Assembly (NCBI GenBank): GCA_018907035.1
Contig: JACCIC010000180.1
Span: 75,001-139,000 of the forward strand
Origin: Sycobia sp. Sy_11
Taxonomy: Eukaryota; Arthropoda; Insecta; Hymenoptera; Epichrysomallidae
Reading direction: 5' to 3'
Length of the DNA stretch: 64,000 nt
Under the pieces are notes generated by a model that saw only the letters and a list, made by a program, of their open reading frames with translations, did no database searches and was not told the origin of the DNA. Below are positions 37,709-49,872 of the stretch, piece after piece; the first letter of the stretch is position 1; every line of letters begins with the position of its first letter. Made by a program: the position numbers and the translations under genes.

Positions 37709-38585
37709 TGGCAGATCGAATAAATGAGGTAATTGTTTACATTTTTTTAAATAAATAAAAATACTTTAGGTGAAACTATTATATATTATACTTTTTAGTA
37801 TGTAAATTTATAAGCATATACAAAATAACTAAAGTATTTTTATGATATTATTAACTTATATTTTATTCAGCTGTTTTCACGTCATCTTTTAACAATTAAT
37901 TTGTACTTTATAGATTAAATTAGATATTGAGGATCTAAATTCTTTATTAAAAAATGCTATACGTCAAAAATCTAAGGATCTGCTTGGAGTTGAGATAAGA
38001 CGATTGCAGTTTGAATTAATCAATTTACACAAGCAAGCAGGTTTAAAGAACGAGAATGTAACTCTAAAATCTACCACCCCCTCTACACCAAAATGTTATG
38101 ATATCAAGCTTAATAATTATGCATGGGATCAAACAGATGAATTTGTTAAATTATACGTCACATTGAATAATGTTCAATCTCTTCCAAAAGAAGCTGTTTA
38201 TTGTGATTTTTCAGAAAGATCAATAAATCTACATATTATAGGATTAGAAAATAAAAATTACCAGCTTCCAATTAACAATTTATGTGAAACTATTAATGAA
38301 CAAAAAAGTTATGTAAAAGTAAAAACAGATATGGTTTTAGTATATTTATCAAAGAAAGTGAAAAAATCTTGGAAATGTGTAACAAGTGTTGAAAAAACAT
38401 TAAAGGAATCCAAGTCAATAACACCAAATCCTTCTGATACCGATGATCCTAATGCAGGTATTATGAATTTAATGAAGAAAATGTACCAGGATGGAGATGA
38501 TGAGATGAAAAAAACTATAGCAAAAGCCTGGACTGAATCGCAAGAAAAACGACAATTTGGCATGGATGATTTTCCAGAGGTATAA
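37709..38585 (+). CDS. CacyBP: Calcyclin-binding protein / Siah-interacting protein
   Basis: Adaptor that links the Siah1 E3 ligase to Skp1 in a beta-catenin-degrading ubiquitin ligase and binds S100 proteins and Hsp90-type partners. Two exons, 37709-37729 (seven codons) and 37914-38585, give 230 residues (human 228). There is an N-terminal helical hairpin, then a CS domain of about residues 70-165 with the family signature NYAWDQTDEFVKLYVTL and later KVKTDMVLVYLSKK. The C-terminal SGS region carries DPNAGIMNLMKKMYQDGDDEMKK and KAWTESQEKR. The tiny first exon sets the start: ATG GCA GAT followed by a GTAATT donor. Confidence 0.97.
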
Positions 38586-39341
38586 GGAAACCGTTAGTAT
38601 ATTCTTAAATGCAGTGATTTTAAGAATTTATATAATATATAATTGCATTTATTAATTTTAAGACCTATATGAATTATAATTGTACAAGTAAATATAAACT
38701 GTTTCAAATATAATGAGTTCTTTTCTTTATTGATATCACTTTTCATAATACATTTTTTCGTGCAAAACCTTTTATTTATTATATGCATCATTAAATATAT
38801 AGAAAATTTTACAGAATAGGATTCACAAATTTTACATATTCATTGGTAATGTTAACATATAACCCTATATGGAATGTAAACTTTAAAAATTCATTTAACT
38901 TGGCACTGAAATACATTCCTTTACAAATTGATAAAAATATTTTATACATGAACTTAATTAAAAGCCCTAGAAAATTATTTAGAACGATTTATCAATAATG
39001 CTAGAAGACTGTACATAAAACGTTTAATTACATACATTAAAATTAATCTCATATACATGTAAAATTAATCTTATAGAATTGACTAAAGTTTCCATCAAAC
39101 TGGTAATTAATCTTAAATATTTTAAGATGCTAAAAACATGATTCTTGGTTGATTTATCTTTGGTTTTCTTAAGATTAATCGTCTTATTTTAATATGTATA
39201 TATATATATATAGAATTCACACTTAAAAACTTTGATAAAAATAATAAAGAACTGGAGTTTCTATATTTTTTAGTTCTCTTTCACACTTTCTAAAATACAA
39301 TGAATAATACTGCATTTATACAATAAGTGTTAGAATTTGTG

Positions 39342-39401
<60 letters not shown>

Positions 39402-40624
39402 GCTTTACTTTAATTTTTACTAGCAATACTCTGTACAGAAAGTACACTCCAGTTCCACTTTGTCAAAATATTACATTTATTGTTTTTTTTTTTTAATCTT
39501 CCATACTCTTACTTGAAATGACAGAGTTATCAAGTTTACTTCACAGTAATCTTTCAAACCATAGTTACAGATAAATAACATTTCAATTGATCTATTTAAG
39601 ACTTGTTTTAATCTATGATTGTAAGAAAAAAAGTCTGAAAACTAAAAATTAATATTTAAAAATAGTGCAATGTAAAATAAGGCACTTTTATTCAATAATA
39701 ATTTAAAAATGTACTATTTACTCAGCATTTGTTATTAAAACAAGAAATCTTGTATCTTAGTAAATTTCAATGAGAAAAATTAATTTAAAAAGTTTATAAC
39801 TTATAAAATACTTATTGAGTATCAATTAAATTTTTATTTATAAGTTATTATACGAGTAAAATAATATAAAACTTTTTTTTTGAATTTATATCTTTGGCAA
39901 AATTCTGCAAATTACTTGATTAGCTGAATAAGCTTATGACATTATATAACACGCAATAAATACAAGATATATAATTTTAGAAATATGATGCAAAAGATTT
40001 ATATCTTTTCATCATATATAGATATAAATCTTAGAATTGTTTCTTACAAAATCAATGAAAATAAGATTTATAAATTTAAATTTAACTTATAAATAATTAA
40101 AAAATCCGTAATTTGCATCTTAAAAATAATCCAAAAATTGCTTAACCCATGTTCAATTCTAACATTTAAAACTGAAATCTAAAAGACCTGTCTTTTCTTT
40201 AAATTATTACTATTGGGAAGAAAGTTTATAATGTCATTAATGAATCAATTTTTAGTTGTCATTAATGAACTTATGAATACAGACTATTAATATTACTTGA
40301 CTATTCCAAATTCATGAAAATAGTAAAGTTTAGCCTTTTATTGAAAAGTTTAATCAAAATATTACTTTTGATGTAGGAATTAAACTTAAAGTTTTAAGAT
40401 ATCTTTTCAATAGTTCTTGATTTAATTATAATTTTTTTTTTTTAATTTTAATAATAAAAACTAAATTATTTTTTATAATTTAAAATTACGTATTCTAACA
40501 GATAATAAAACTTCAATGATCTGTAATTACAAAATAAATAAATTAAAATTAGCTATGATCAGCTTTCAATTTATATTGTTTCCAGCAATCGAAATCTACT
40601 AACTAATCTATTATTTTTTATTTT
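38586..40624. other. Convergent 3' intergenic region
   Basis: 2.0 kb of very AT-rich DNA between the CacyBP and AGPAT stops. It contains a (TA)n tract at 39344-39400. No gene or RNA was recognised. Confidence 0.75.
39344..39400. repeat. (TA)n microsatellite
   Basis: About 56 bp of TA dinucleotides. Confidence 0.96.
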
Positions 40625-42169
40625 CTACCGTAGATTTGGTTTTTTATTTGCCAATGATAATTGTATTTCTTGATTTGTTGATTGAAATACTTGAGTCATC
40701 AATGATTTTGTTTTATCCATTAAATCAGGAATATCTTTAACATCTAATCCTTCAGTTGAAATAGGCGGTAAAGCTGTAATAACCACTCGTCCTGAAAACA
40801 TTGAAATTGATCAAATTATTTACTTGTTCTGAATTAAATAAGAATATTTAATTTTTACCAGAATCTAAGCGCTTTTCTTTATTTGACATAAAATAGTAAG
40901 AAGAATATACTACTGGTAATATTGGTAATTGAGCATTAATAGCAACATGGAAAGCACCCTTCTTAAAAGAGTGAATTTCACCAGTGTTACGTCTTGTACC
41001 TTCTGGAAATATCCATAGTTTTACCTAAAACACAGTATATTCAAGATAATATATTTAAACATGATACATTACAAATGATATTAATTTTTAAGCAATTTTT
41101 TTTATAGCCTAGAAAATGCACCTTGTTCTCTTTTAAATTTTCAACCGCAGTATTAATGACAGACCTGGCTTTCTCAGAATTCATTCTATCAATGAAAAGA
41201 AGTCCACATAACCAAGCAGCTAATCCAAATGGCCATGCATAAAAAATCTCCTTTTTAGCCACTACTGTACATTTATCCATTACAGGCCAAATGTCAAACA
41301 TCCCTAAAATATCCAGTGAACTTTGATGATTAGCTACTATAATGCAGGCCCTTTCTTTTTCTAAATGTTCACGCCCTCTAATTTGCCATCTTATTCCTAA
41401 TAAGTTACTTACATGGTGACAAAATGACGAAGCCAATCTATAAACAATAATATTATAAACTTGATAATAATCATGAAAGAATATTGTCATTTAATATTAG
41501 TTCAATTTTAACAAAATATTTGTTATACTTGTGTCAACTGTTTTTAAATAAACCAATAAATATTTTTATTGGTCTCACAGTCCTATTAATTAGAATAAAA
41601 TATTATAATTATAATGACAGTCAGCTTGTCCATTCTTGTGGTCATCCCTGTAGACTACTCTAAAATAAAAATAATTAGCTTACTCGAAAGAAGAAATTAT
41701 AGTTAGCTAAAGCCATTGGACCAGGCAAAAATTGTAACAGTAAATTTAATAGATAAGTTGGCGTGTGAGAGCAGTTAGATTGTTCTTTACTAACTACAAT
41801 TTTTTCTTTTAGCTAAACTAATAATTTTTATTTCAGATTAGTCTATGGGGTGATCATAACAAGGACAGTCTACTGTCATTATAATTATAATATTTTGTGT
41901 ATATTTATTTTATTTCATTTAATGACTGTAGGAGCAATAAAAATATTTATTAGTTTAATTCAATTTTATACAAATACTTACAATAAATTTTTCACATTTC
42001 CTGGACGGAACATCATGACTGGTATAAGTATTACCGAGTTAAACATAACAATACCATAGTATATTAAAAACTTAAAATGATAGCGAAAGGTCTTACTAGT
42101 TTCATACAAAAATGGCAATATGAGTATAAACGCTACCAAGACTACTTCAAATGTCAAGGATGGTGTCAT
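40625..42169 (-). CDS. 1-acylglycerol-3-phosphate O-acyltransferase (AGPAT1/2 type)
   Basis: Converts lysophosphatidic acid to phosphatidic acid with acyl-CoA, an ER-membrane step of glycerolipid synthesis. Exons in transcription order: 42169-41982, 41437-41122, 41024-40859 and 40791-40625, in phase, 278 residues (human AGPAT1 283). The N-terminus has two hydrophobic segments (residues about 7-23 and 34-50). The catalytic NHxxxxD is NHQSSLD at 98-104. Motif II FIDR is near 143-146, motif III FPEGTR is at 174-179, and LPILPVV follows. It is closest to the AGPAT1/2 subfamily; I do not assign a specific paralogue. Intron 1 carries a MITE-like element. It is head-to-head with the TDRD5-like gene. 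Confidence 0.96.
41597..41896. mobile_element. TIR element (MITE-like), copy 2
   Basis: A 300-bp element inside intron 1 of the AGPAT gene. The ends are near-perfect inverted repeats over about 48 nt, AT-rich outside with a GACTGTCCTTGTT-type core inside (the right arm matches this core; the left arm has changes). Its terminal sequence matches that of the element at 18159-18430 closely, so both belong to one family. The interiors differ. There is no coding capacity. Confidence 0.8.
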
Positions 42170-42921
42170 GTTTTCCAATACTGATATCTTTATAATTAGT
42201 TAAGTAAAGTCAATAAATATACAAATAACTAAATGATATTATAGGCTTCGTTAGTTCATAATAACAGTGTGCTATCTATATTCTCAAGCTAATAATGAAA
42301 AGAATGATGATCCAATTGCTACTTAGCTACTCGACAAAGAAGACTTGTGCGTCGTCAAAATCCAATTCTGATTAAGAGGAAATATCCCTCTAGACTGTTT
42401 AATTGCATTCACTAACAAATCATCAGCTAGAAAATCGTTATTGCCTTCACACCTTATCATAATCGGGCTCTTACAATTAGACTATTTATTAGAAGAAGCA
42501 GAACATTTTAAATGTGCATGCTTGAAAATACTTTGATCCCACTAATAATATAAACGGATGCTGCAGTATCCGGCAACACATGACAACCATATGAGAACAG
42601 AGACGACAGTAAATATTATTACGTCTATATTGTAGTTGTTACTTGTTTCTCAATTTATACTTTATTGGTCATATATATATATATATGCGATAAAGTCAAG
42701 GATAAGTCTATAATAGCCACGACGATGCTTCTGTCGAGCTTTGAAATTTTTACATATAATCTGGACCGATAAAATAAAATAAATTACTAAACATGTTATT
42801 ACTTTCCGAATTCAATCAAGGTTGGTAAAATAATGCGTTCTTACCCAATAGATGTCGTTCCTTTTGGAATATATAGATTAAATCTAGTATAATGTTTCTT
42901 TTTATTTTTTTAATGTACCTA

Positions 42922-43008
42922 TATAATAATAATAATAATAATAACAATAACAATAACAAAATAATGATAACAATAATAATAGTAATAATAATAATGATAA
43001 TAACGCTT
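42922..43008. repeat. (AAT)n/(AAC)n trinucleotide repeat, imperfect
   Basis: About 85 bp of AAT and AAC units with a few interruptions. Confidence 0.92.
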
Positions 43009-43598
43009 GCCGATTAGTAAAAACAGGTAAAAATTTAAAAATGTTTGTAAAAAAAGATAGTATGGGAACGTGGAATATCAACCTTCAATCAATTCAACCC
43101 CACAAGGACCACAGGGCACAAACGCATCAGAGACAGAATAACCTCAGACAGCCATACACCATGGATGGTTCAAACAAGAGCTCAGACTCAGTAAGCCATA
43201 ACTATATATATAGAACTTGATAGAATACAAAACTGGAGCACCGCACCCGCGCACGCAAGTGGCAAGACTTTATATCTAGACAGTAGAGCGATACTGATAG
43301 CAACTGATAGTCTGCACTGATTATGATTATACTGATGCTTGGATTCTGCAATGTATACAGTCTATACAGTCTAAATATTAAATGCAGATTGACACAGTAC
43401 TTCTCCCTGTTTTGTCCTTCCGTTCGTCCATCCAAGCCCCACCTCCCACACAATCACTTTTATCTGCTTTTATCGTATTATTCCGTCTAATTTCGTCAAT
43501 TATTACCCGAGTCCCGACTCGACCCGCCTCCCATTGCCACCAGCCTCGCTGTCCGGATATTTGTAATTTGTAATAATGTGGTAATTATATTATATCAG

Positions 43599-43644
43599 CA
43601 ACGAAGATAGACGCTTCTAAAGCGTCTATCATCGACCTTCGTTG
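43599..43644. other. Imperfect hairpin / palindrome
   Basis: A 10-bp inner stem (ATAGACGCTT with AAGCGTCTAT, 3-nt loop) is extended by an 8-bp outer stem (CAACGAAG with CTTCGTTG), with one 7-nt bulge on the 3' side. Far stronger than the surrounding AT-rich sequence. Confidence 0.75.
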
Positions 43645-44439
43645 ATAAACGTTGGACGCATGAGAATTACATATAACTATGTTTTTATCAAAATAATTAA
43701 GAGTGTATGCGTCTGTGTGTATGTTTGTATTAAACGTTCATTCTGTTATCTAACTATCTTTTTTAATTTATCAATTCAACGTGTAAATATATTGACACTA
43801 ACGCTAGCTGAGGCATATGTTGATTATGATCAATTTATACACATAAATAAAATATTTATAGCAAGAACTAAATTAAAAATACGGTTACTTGCAGATTGCA
43901 GATAAAATACTGCTAATTTAATAATAGTTTGTATAATTACATATTTTAAAAGTTACATAAGGCTGAATGGAATTCTATTATATAAACAAACTATATTATA
44001 ATTCATGCTTCTATACAAAAAACTATTTCATCAGAATATAACGAATATTATTTTATCACATTGTACATTGCGGGTATTTTGAGGGACTTATTACAGCTAT
44101 GAAACGCTGTTTATTTAGGAGAATTATGCTTATTTACCTTAAATTTTAAATACGATAGAAAACGCATTAAAACTTTATTTAAAGAATAACATTTCAAGGC
44201 AACAATTATTGAAATATGCGTCTGGTTCAGATGATGAATTGAAGAGTTCAGTCTGGTTCAATTCAGCCAAGCCAAGGTCTAGCCAGGTCTAGCCTTAGAT
44301 TAACTTAGATCCAGTCAACTGTACCAGGCTGTACACATCAGTCACCTCAGTGGCTAACCAGGCCTACTTTCAACTGATTTGATATTCCTGCTATATATTT
44401 GCTCCTGATGTGAGCCCTTTGCCTCATGAATAGATTTGA

Positions 44440-44600
44440 GCAGATGGTCGGTGACCGGCTGACCGTCCCCTCCCCCACCGACCTTCGGCAACTGGCCCAT
44501 GCGCGGGGTGGGGAGGGGGTTAAGCCGGCGACACAGGTACAGCCGTACAGCAGAACTGGCAGCAGAGGGCAGGGCGGCGCAACAGTAAAGAATGGCACTT
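44440..44600. other. Isolated GC-rich island
   Basis: About 160 bp of GC-rich sequence in AT-rich surroundings, with a C-run block (44466-44478) and a G-run block (about 44504-44519). No supportable ORF. Confidence 0.6.
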
Positions 44601-46372
44601 AGCTGCACTTATGCATTCTTGGGTGCTCGGGGTGCTCGGACTTTAGCTTAGCCCTTGGCTGACCACTGCCCACGTGCTTTTCTGTGCTTACTGCCCACCT
44701 GTCCACTGGCAATTGGCATTGTCCATCAATCGCGGCACACGCGGTCTCGCGACCCGCGTCATTAGAGAAGCAGCGCCTAAAAACTTCTTTATCGAGCAGT
44801 TTATTTTATATTATTAGAGTTCTATTTAGAGCCACAACACGACTCAAAAGAATTAACAAATCTTATAGTTTATATTCTATGTATTGTTCGCAAAGGTTAT
44901 GAACATGGCTAGAAATGTCTAGTTAAGTAGACTAAGGAGCACATGGAGAGAGCACTACTTATATTATAGAACATTTACAGAATAGAGGATATATCAGCGA
45001 ACAGTCTCTATTGAAAGCGTGATATTTAGCATCAGTCGCATTACGCATTCTACTACGCATATTACTCATATCATATTCTGTGAAACACGTGAAACATTCA
45101 ATCAGATTAAATGCAGCTTATATCATGTACCGAACCATATAGGTAACACACAACTCTTTACGAAAATAAAATCATTTACTAGGATTACCATATTAGGAAA
45201 ATAAATAATGATCATATACATTTTTTATAAAATACAATTTGTATTATTTTAATTGTTAAATTAAATATGAATCATCGTATTATAACGCTTCAATACATAG
45301 TATTATATTTTATTTATCTAAATAATATATTCACTTAAAAACAAAAAACTCATTGAATTATAATGAAGAAAATATAAAACTATTTTTTAAGTGTTATTAA
45401 AATTAATTTTTTGAAAACATTTTTATTAAATACTCTTATATCCTTTACTCTTTTAATGAAATAATATAGTATTCTAACATTATTTTAATTTTCTTATATT
45501 AACATTGTAATGATTTTGAATAAGATAAAAATTTATGTATTAGTATTCTTTAGTAATAAATTTTTTAACTATACGTATTACTCAGGTATTATCAATTACT
45601 GCCTAAGTGCCTACTGGTAATTATATACTTAATATATCAGATAATTATATGCGCTACTGTATGTGGATTGCGGTATCCGGCATGGCATGCAAGGCATGCG
45701 TATTATTTTGTCTCTGCTTTTTTCTAGTTTTATAAGTGGTTTTTTATACCTAATGTACTTTTTTCCACTGTTCCTCGAATTGCTCTAGATTTTGATAGCT
45801 GGTTTGAAATTTGAGAATTGAAAGACAATAGTAAAGTCCTTCTATGAAGCTTATATCTGATTATTATAAGGAATTCATGTATAATTATAAATGCAGTTTC
45901 GAGCTATACACTAGAAGTTTTGTTTGGAATTCTGTAATCTACTAGTGAATTTTTTGTGGGACTTTTTCAACCAAAAATAACTGCTATTGGCTACAAGGAC
46001 AAAGAGGTTAACAATATATTAACTAAAAATCAAAAACTTCGTCATTCTCTCTTACCATCTATACACAAAATGTGATTGAACAAAGAGCCGATGATGGATT
46101 CGACAATTTCATGATGAAAAAACACTGAGCAGATTGTTGTTATGATAGAAATTGAAAAATTCACTTATGTACAGGAAGATTTGACGAGTGTATAAATATT
46201 ATATTTACAGGTAAATTTGAAATTAATTTCTTAATGGCAAAAAACTATAGTTAATTTATCTTGCACACACGTGTCGTTTTATTTCAGCTCTATAGATGTA
46301 CTTATTTATTAAATTAATTTAGTATCTTTTTTGTTTTAGCCGTGTTATTTAAATTTGTAGCAATACGTAACA

Positions 46373-49129
46373 ATGCCGGCTACATGTCAAAAAGTGGATA
46401 GCGACAATTTACGCGAGGTGAAAACAATTTTGAGATCTTTATTAATCGCAAAAGGAAGTCGCGATATCACAGTGCGGCAACTTAATAACTTATATAGAGA
46501 AATGGAAGATTCAAATATTCCCTTTAAAGATTTTAATCATTCTTCTTTAATTAGTTTTTTACGTAGTATGCCAGACACCCTCAGACTGTATGAAAATAAA
46601 AACAATGAACAATGTGTCCATCATATTGATACAGAAAAATCTGCACACGTTAGCTCTTTAGTTGCAAGACAAAAGAAAACAACAAATCGTAAAAGCAGGT
46701 CTGGTGGCAATATCAAATCAGGGCATTTTTCTACTTATCATTATTCTAAACCAGTACCATCTTGTAACTTTATACCTGATAAAGAATTACTAAAAATTTT
46801 GCAACAGTTAAGAGCATCAGTTTGTTCAAGTCAAAATTATGCTATTCGTAAGGTTGATGTTTTGACCAAAATTAAAGAAAAATTTAATAAATCGAGTGCC
46901 TATACTATACAAAATCTTAATAGGCAATTGTTTCAATTTTCACAAATGTTAGTTATTGAAAATGATTGTATTTTCTTTATTGAAGATTTACAGAATCTTA
47001 AAAAAAGTTATACTGTTAAACCAGAAATTAAAAAACCAACAATTTACAATAATTCTGATTTTTGTACAGTGCCTCAAACGGAAAGTAATCTTTCTCAAAA
47101 TTGTAGTAATGAATTAGATCAGCAATCAAAATCAATGATTGATAATTCAACAAGTGAGATTATCAAAGATAGAACTAAAATTCGCTTAGAAAATTTAATA
47201 AAAAATCATCCTGAAGGAATTTGGTGTTCAGAACTTCCAACTATATATAAGGACGAATATGGTGTACATTTAGAATACGATGAATTAGGATTTAATAACA
47301 TAACTGAGTTTGTTGCCGCATTACCAGAAATTTTTGTAATCGTGGAGCCACCAAATACAAAAAAGCAGATGGTTTTAGATGCTAGAACTGCTAATAGATC
47401 AGATACTCAGCAACAAAAAAAAACATTAGCATCTCTATATAACTTTGAAGATTATACTGCACGTGATCTTGAACCAATACCTATTAAATTAGTGTAGTAG
47501 ATTTTATTTCAATATTTCCAATAATACTTTAAGATATAAAATCAATAACTTTAAATTATTTTTCACAGTCATCCAGTGTTTCTCAAAAATTAATTCCTGA
47601 TGGTGCTATGAATCATAATGAAATGATAGATCAAGTACTTGTTAGTTCCTTAATTTCTGAAGAATATATTGAAGTTCTTGTTTCTGAAGTATTTAATCCA
47701 TCATTTTTTTGGATAACACTTCGTAAAAATAAGAAAAAAATTAGAGCATTAATGAATGAATTAGGGTAAGATAATTGATTTAATTATTATTAGTTCTTTT
47801 TAAAATTTTTTTAATAATTAATATAAGTAATAATTACTATTTTATTATGATTAATTTTGAGTTAAAATTTTTTTAGTGAATTCTATAAATCTGTGGATTT
47901 GGATGTTTACAAGATTCCACAAGTTGTATTAGAACCAGGATTACATGTTGCTTGCCTTTATAATGATTTATGGCATCGCGGTGTAATTAATAAGATTAAA
48001 TCAGATGGATATGTTGTTGTAAATACAATTTTTATTATTTTTTTTTATTATATCTAAAAGTCTTAGAAACAAACTTATAAAATTTTCAGATTTTCTTTAA
48101 TGATTATGGTACTGTTAAAACATACAACCCAAATGATTTATATTTTTTAAATAAAAAATTTTCTGCACTGCCTAGCCAAGCAATACCTTGTGGCTTATAT
48201 AATATTAGGCCAATTGAAAACAGTGAATGGCCTTCTGAATCAACTGATGCATTTGTAACTAAAATTTGGAATGTACCTTTAATTGCAATTATTTCAAGTG
48301 TAGACGAAGAAGTAAATATTTATATCTATTTTTTCAATAATTTTCTATGCATATTAAAAAAAGGTTATTAATTAGTTATTAATTTCCATAATTTTTATTG
48401 CAGAATAACAGTATGTTGGTAACATTAACAGACACAAGTGATGATTTAACTGACTTACACATCAATGACTGGATGGTGGAGAATAAGTGGGCAGAATGGG
48501 GTAAAATGGTTTGTATCAAAAATCAATTTTTTTTTCAACATTGTCAACAATATCTGCGTAAAAATTGTAATTCATCTATGGAAAAGAAAGTAGCAGCTGA
48601 AAATACTGCTTTTTATGCATCGTCAAGTTCTTCAAAAAACTATGTTTGTAATAAAAAAAAAGTAGCTGCGTTAAGAGAATATAAGCAACGTAGTTCATCT
48701 GAGCATTCTTCTTCTATTGATGAGATAGTTTATGTATATCCTGATAACAGTGAAAAACTAAAAGATTATTATAATCAAAAAGTTTTTGAACGGTATAAAG
48801 AATTGTTGATTAAACAAATAGAAGATACCAAAAATACATCCAATTTAAAGATAAACAAGAATTGTGATAAATCAATGGAAGATTTGAAAGCTTTAATTTG
48901 TTTAAAATTAGATTTAAAAAATGAAGAAACATCAAAGAATATAACTAAATTTGATACAGTAGTAACTAAAAATGATAAGGATCCTAGCACTGCAATTAGT
49001 AAAGCTAATTATGTACCTAGCACTAATGTGCAAATAAAATCTATTAACCAGTCTTCAAACGCTAATCAAAATGCATCTTCTAAATGTTATGATTCGTTAT
49101 TTAATCGCTTAAAGAGTTTAGGGAACTAA
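46373..49129 (+). CDS. tej: TDRD5/Tejas-like LOTUS-Tudor protein
   Basis: A germline nuage protein expected to act in piRNA biogenesis and transposon silencing by binding Vasa through its first LOTUS domain. Exons: 46373-47491, 47569-47765, 47877-48018, 48090-48311 and 48404-49129. Three OST-HTH/LOTUS domains are encoded by exon 1 at about residues 11-88, 132-205 and 266-327. The first has the FLRSMPDTL pattern of Vasa-binding eLOTUS domains. One Tudor domain covers exons 2-5 (LHVACLYNDLWHRGVINKI, then IFFNDYGTVKTY). The tail is Lys/Asn/Ser-rich and ends at TAA 49129. Three LOTUS plus one Tudor is the vertebrate TDRD5 layout; Drosophila Tejas has fewer LOTUS domains. The exon 1 donor (GTGTAG) is weak. 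An alternative 3' end may use the exons at 49873-51649. Poly(A) signal AATAAA at 49736. Confidence 0.9.
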
Positions 49130-49872
49130 AGTTATTAAAACTGTTATGAAATTAATTTTTTATTTAATCCTGACAATAATTAAATAATTTAGCAATTGTT
49201 TAAAAATAAACTTGAATGTTTTTTATTTTTTAATTACTTTACAAACATTCAAAATATTCTTTTTGTACAATCAGTTTTAATATATTACTGTTATATTGAT
49301 AAAATATAGGAATTGCTAAATTATTTACTAATACTAAAATAAAAATTTATAAATTATATACTCATTATTTTATTATTAATCATTGTATTAATAAAAAAAT
49401 TCTAACATATTTTAATTTATTAAATTAATTCTATTGAAGTCTTTCTTCTATATTTTTATTTTAAAAATAGGTAGAATTTATATATTTTTTAAGAACCTGA
49501 AATATAATTTATAGATATGAGAAAATGAATTCATATCATACTATGTAAAAATTTATTTATATTGTTGAAACGTTTTATGCTAGTATACAGAGATCTTTTC
49601 GAAATGTAAATTAGTATTATTGCGAAAATTTTGGGAAAAATTTTTTATGTTATTGAAGCAAATAATACTGTAAAAATAATTTAATATTCAGTGTTTTAAT
49701 ATTAAAAGAGATGTAAAATTTGTAATATTTTTATGAATAAAGAAATATTCATTTAAAGAAAACTTTTTAATTAAAATATTTCATTTCTTCTAATATCACA
49801 TAAAGTTATTTTCCCAAAAAGTAGAAATTATTTTTAATTGAAAATAAAATAATGAAAACCTTTTTCATTTAG
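49130..49872. other. AT-rich 3' UTR / intron
   Basis: 740 bp without coding signal. It holds AATAAA at 49736-49741 and ends in an acceptor (TTTAG) at 49872, immediately followed by an open frame. Confidence 0.7.

Larger units (their letters stand above)
42170..46372. promoter_or_regulatory. Divergent intergenic region, AGPAT / TDRD5-like
   Basis: 4.2 kb with no supportable gene. It contains a short (TA)n run (42671-42686), an (AAT/AAC)n trinucleotide block (42922-43008), a strong hairpin (43599-43644), cryptic CCAG/TCTAGCC repeats (44220-44350) and an isolated GC-rich island (about 44440-44600). Confidence 0.6.

Noticed and set aside
43060..43200. Possible LINE endonuclease start (GTWNI-like frame)
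   Set aside because: Only a few residues match and the frame stops quickly; too little to call a retrotransposon fragment.
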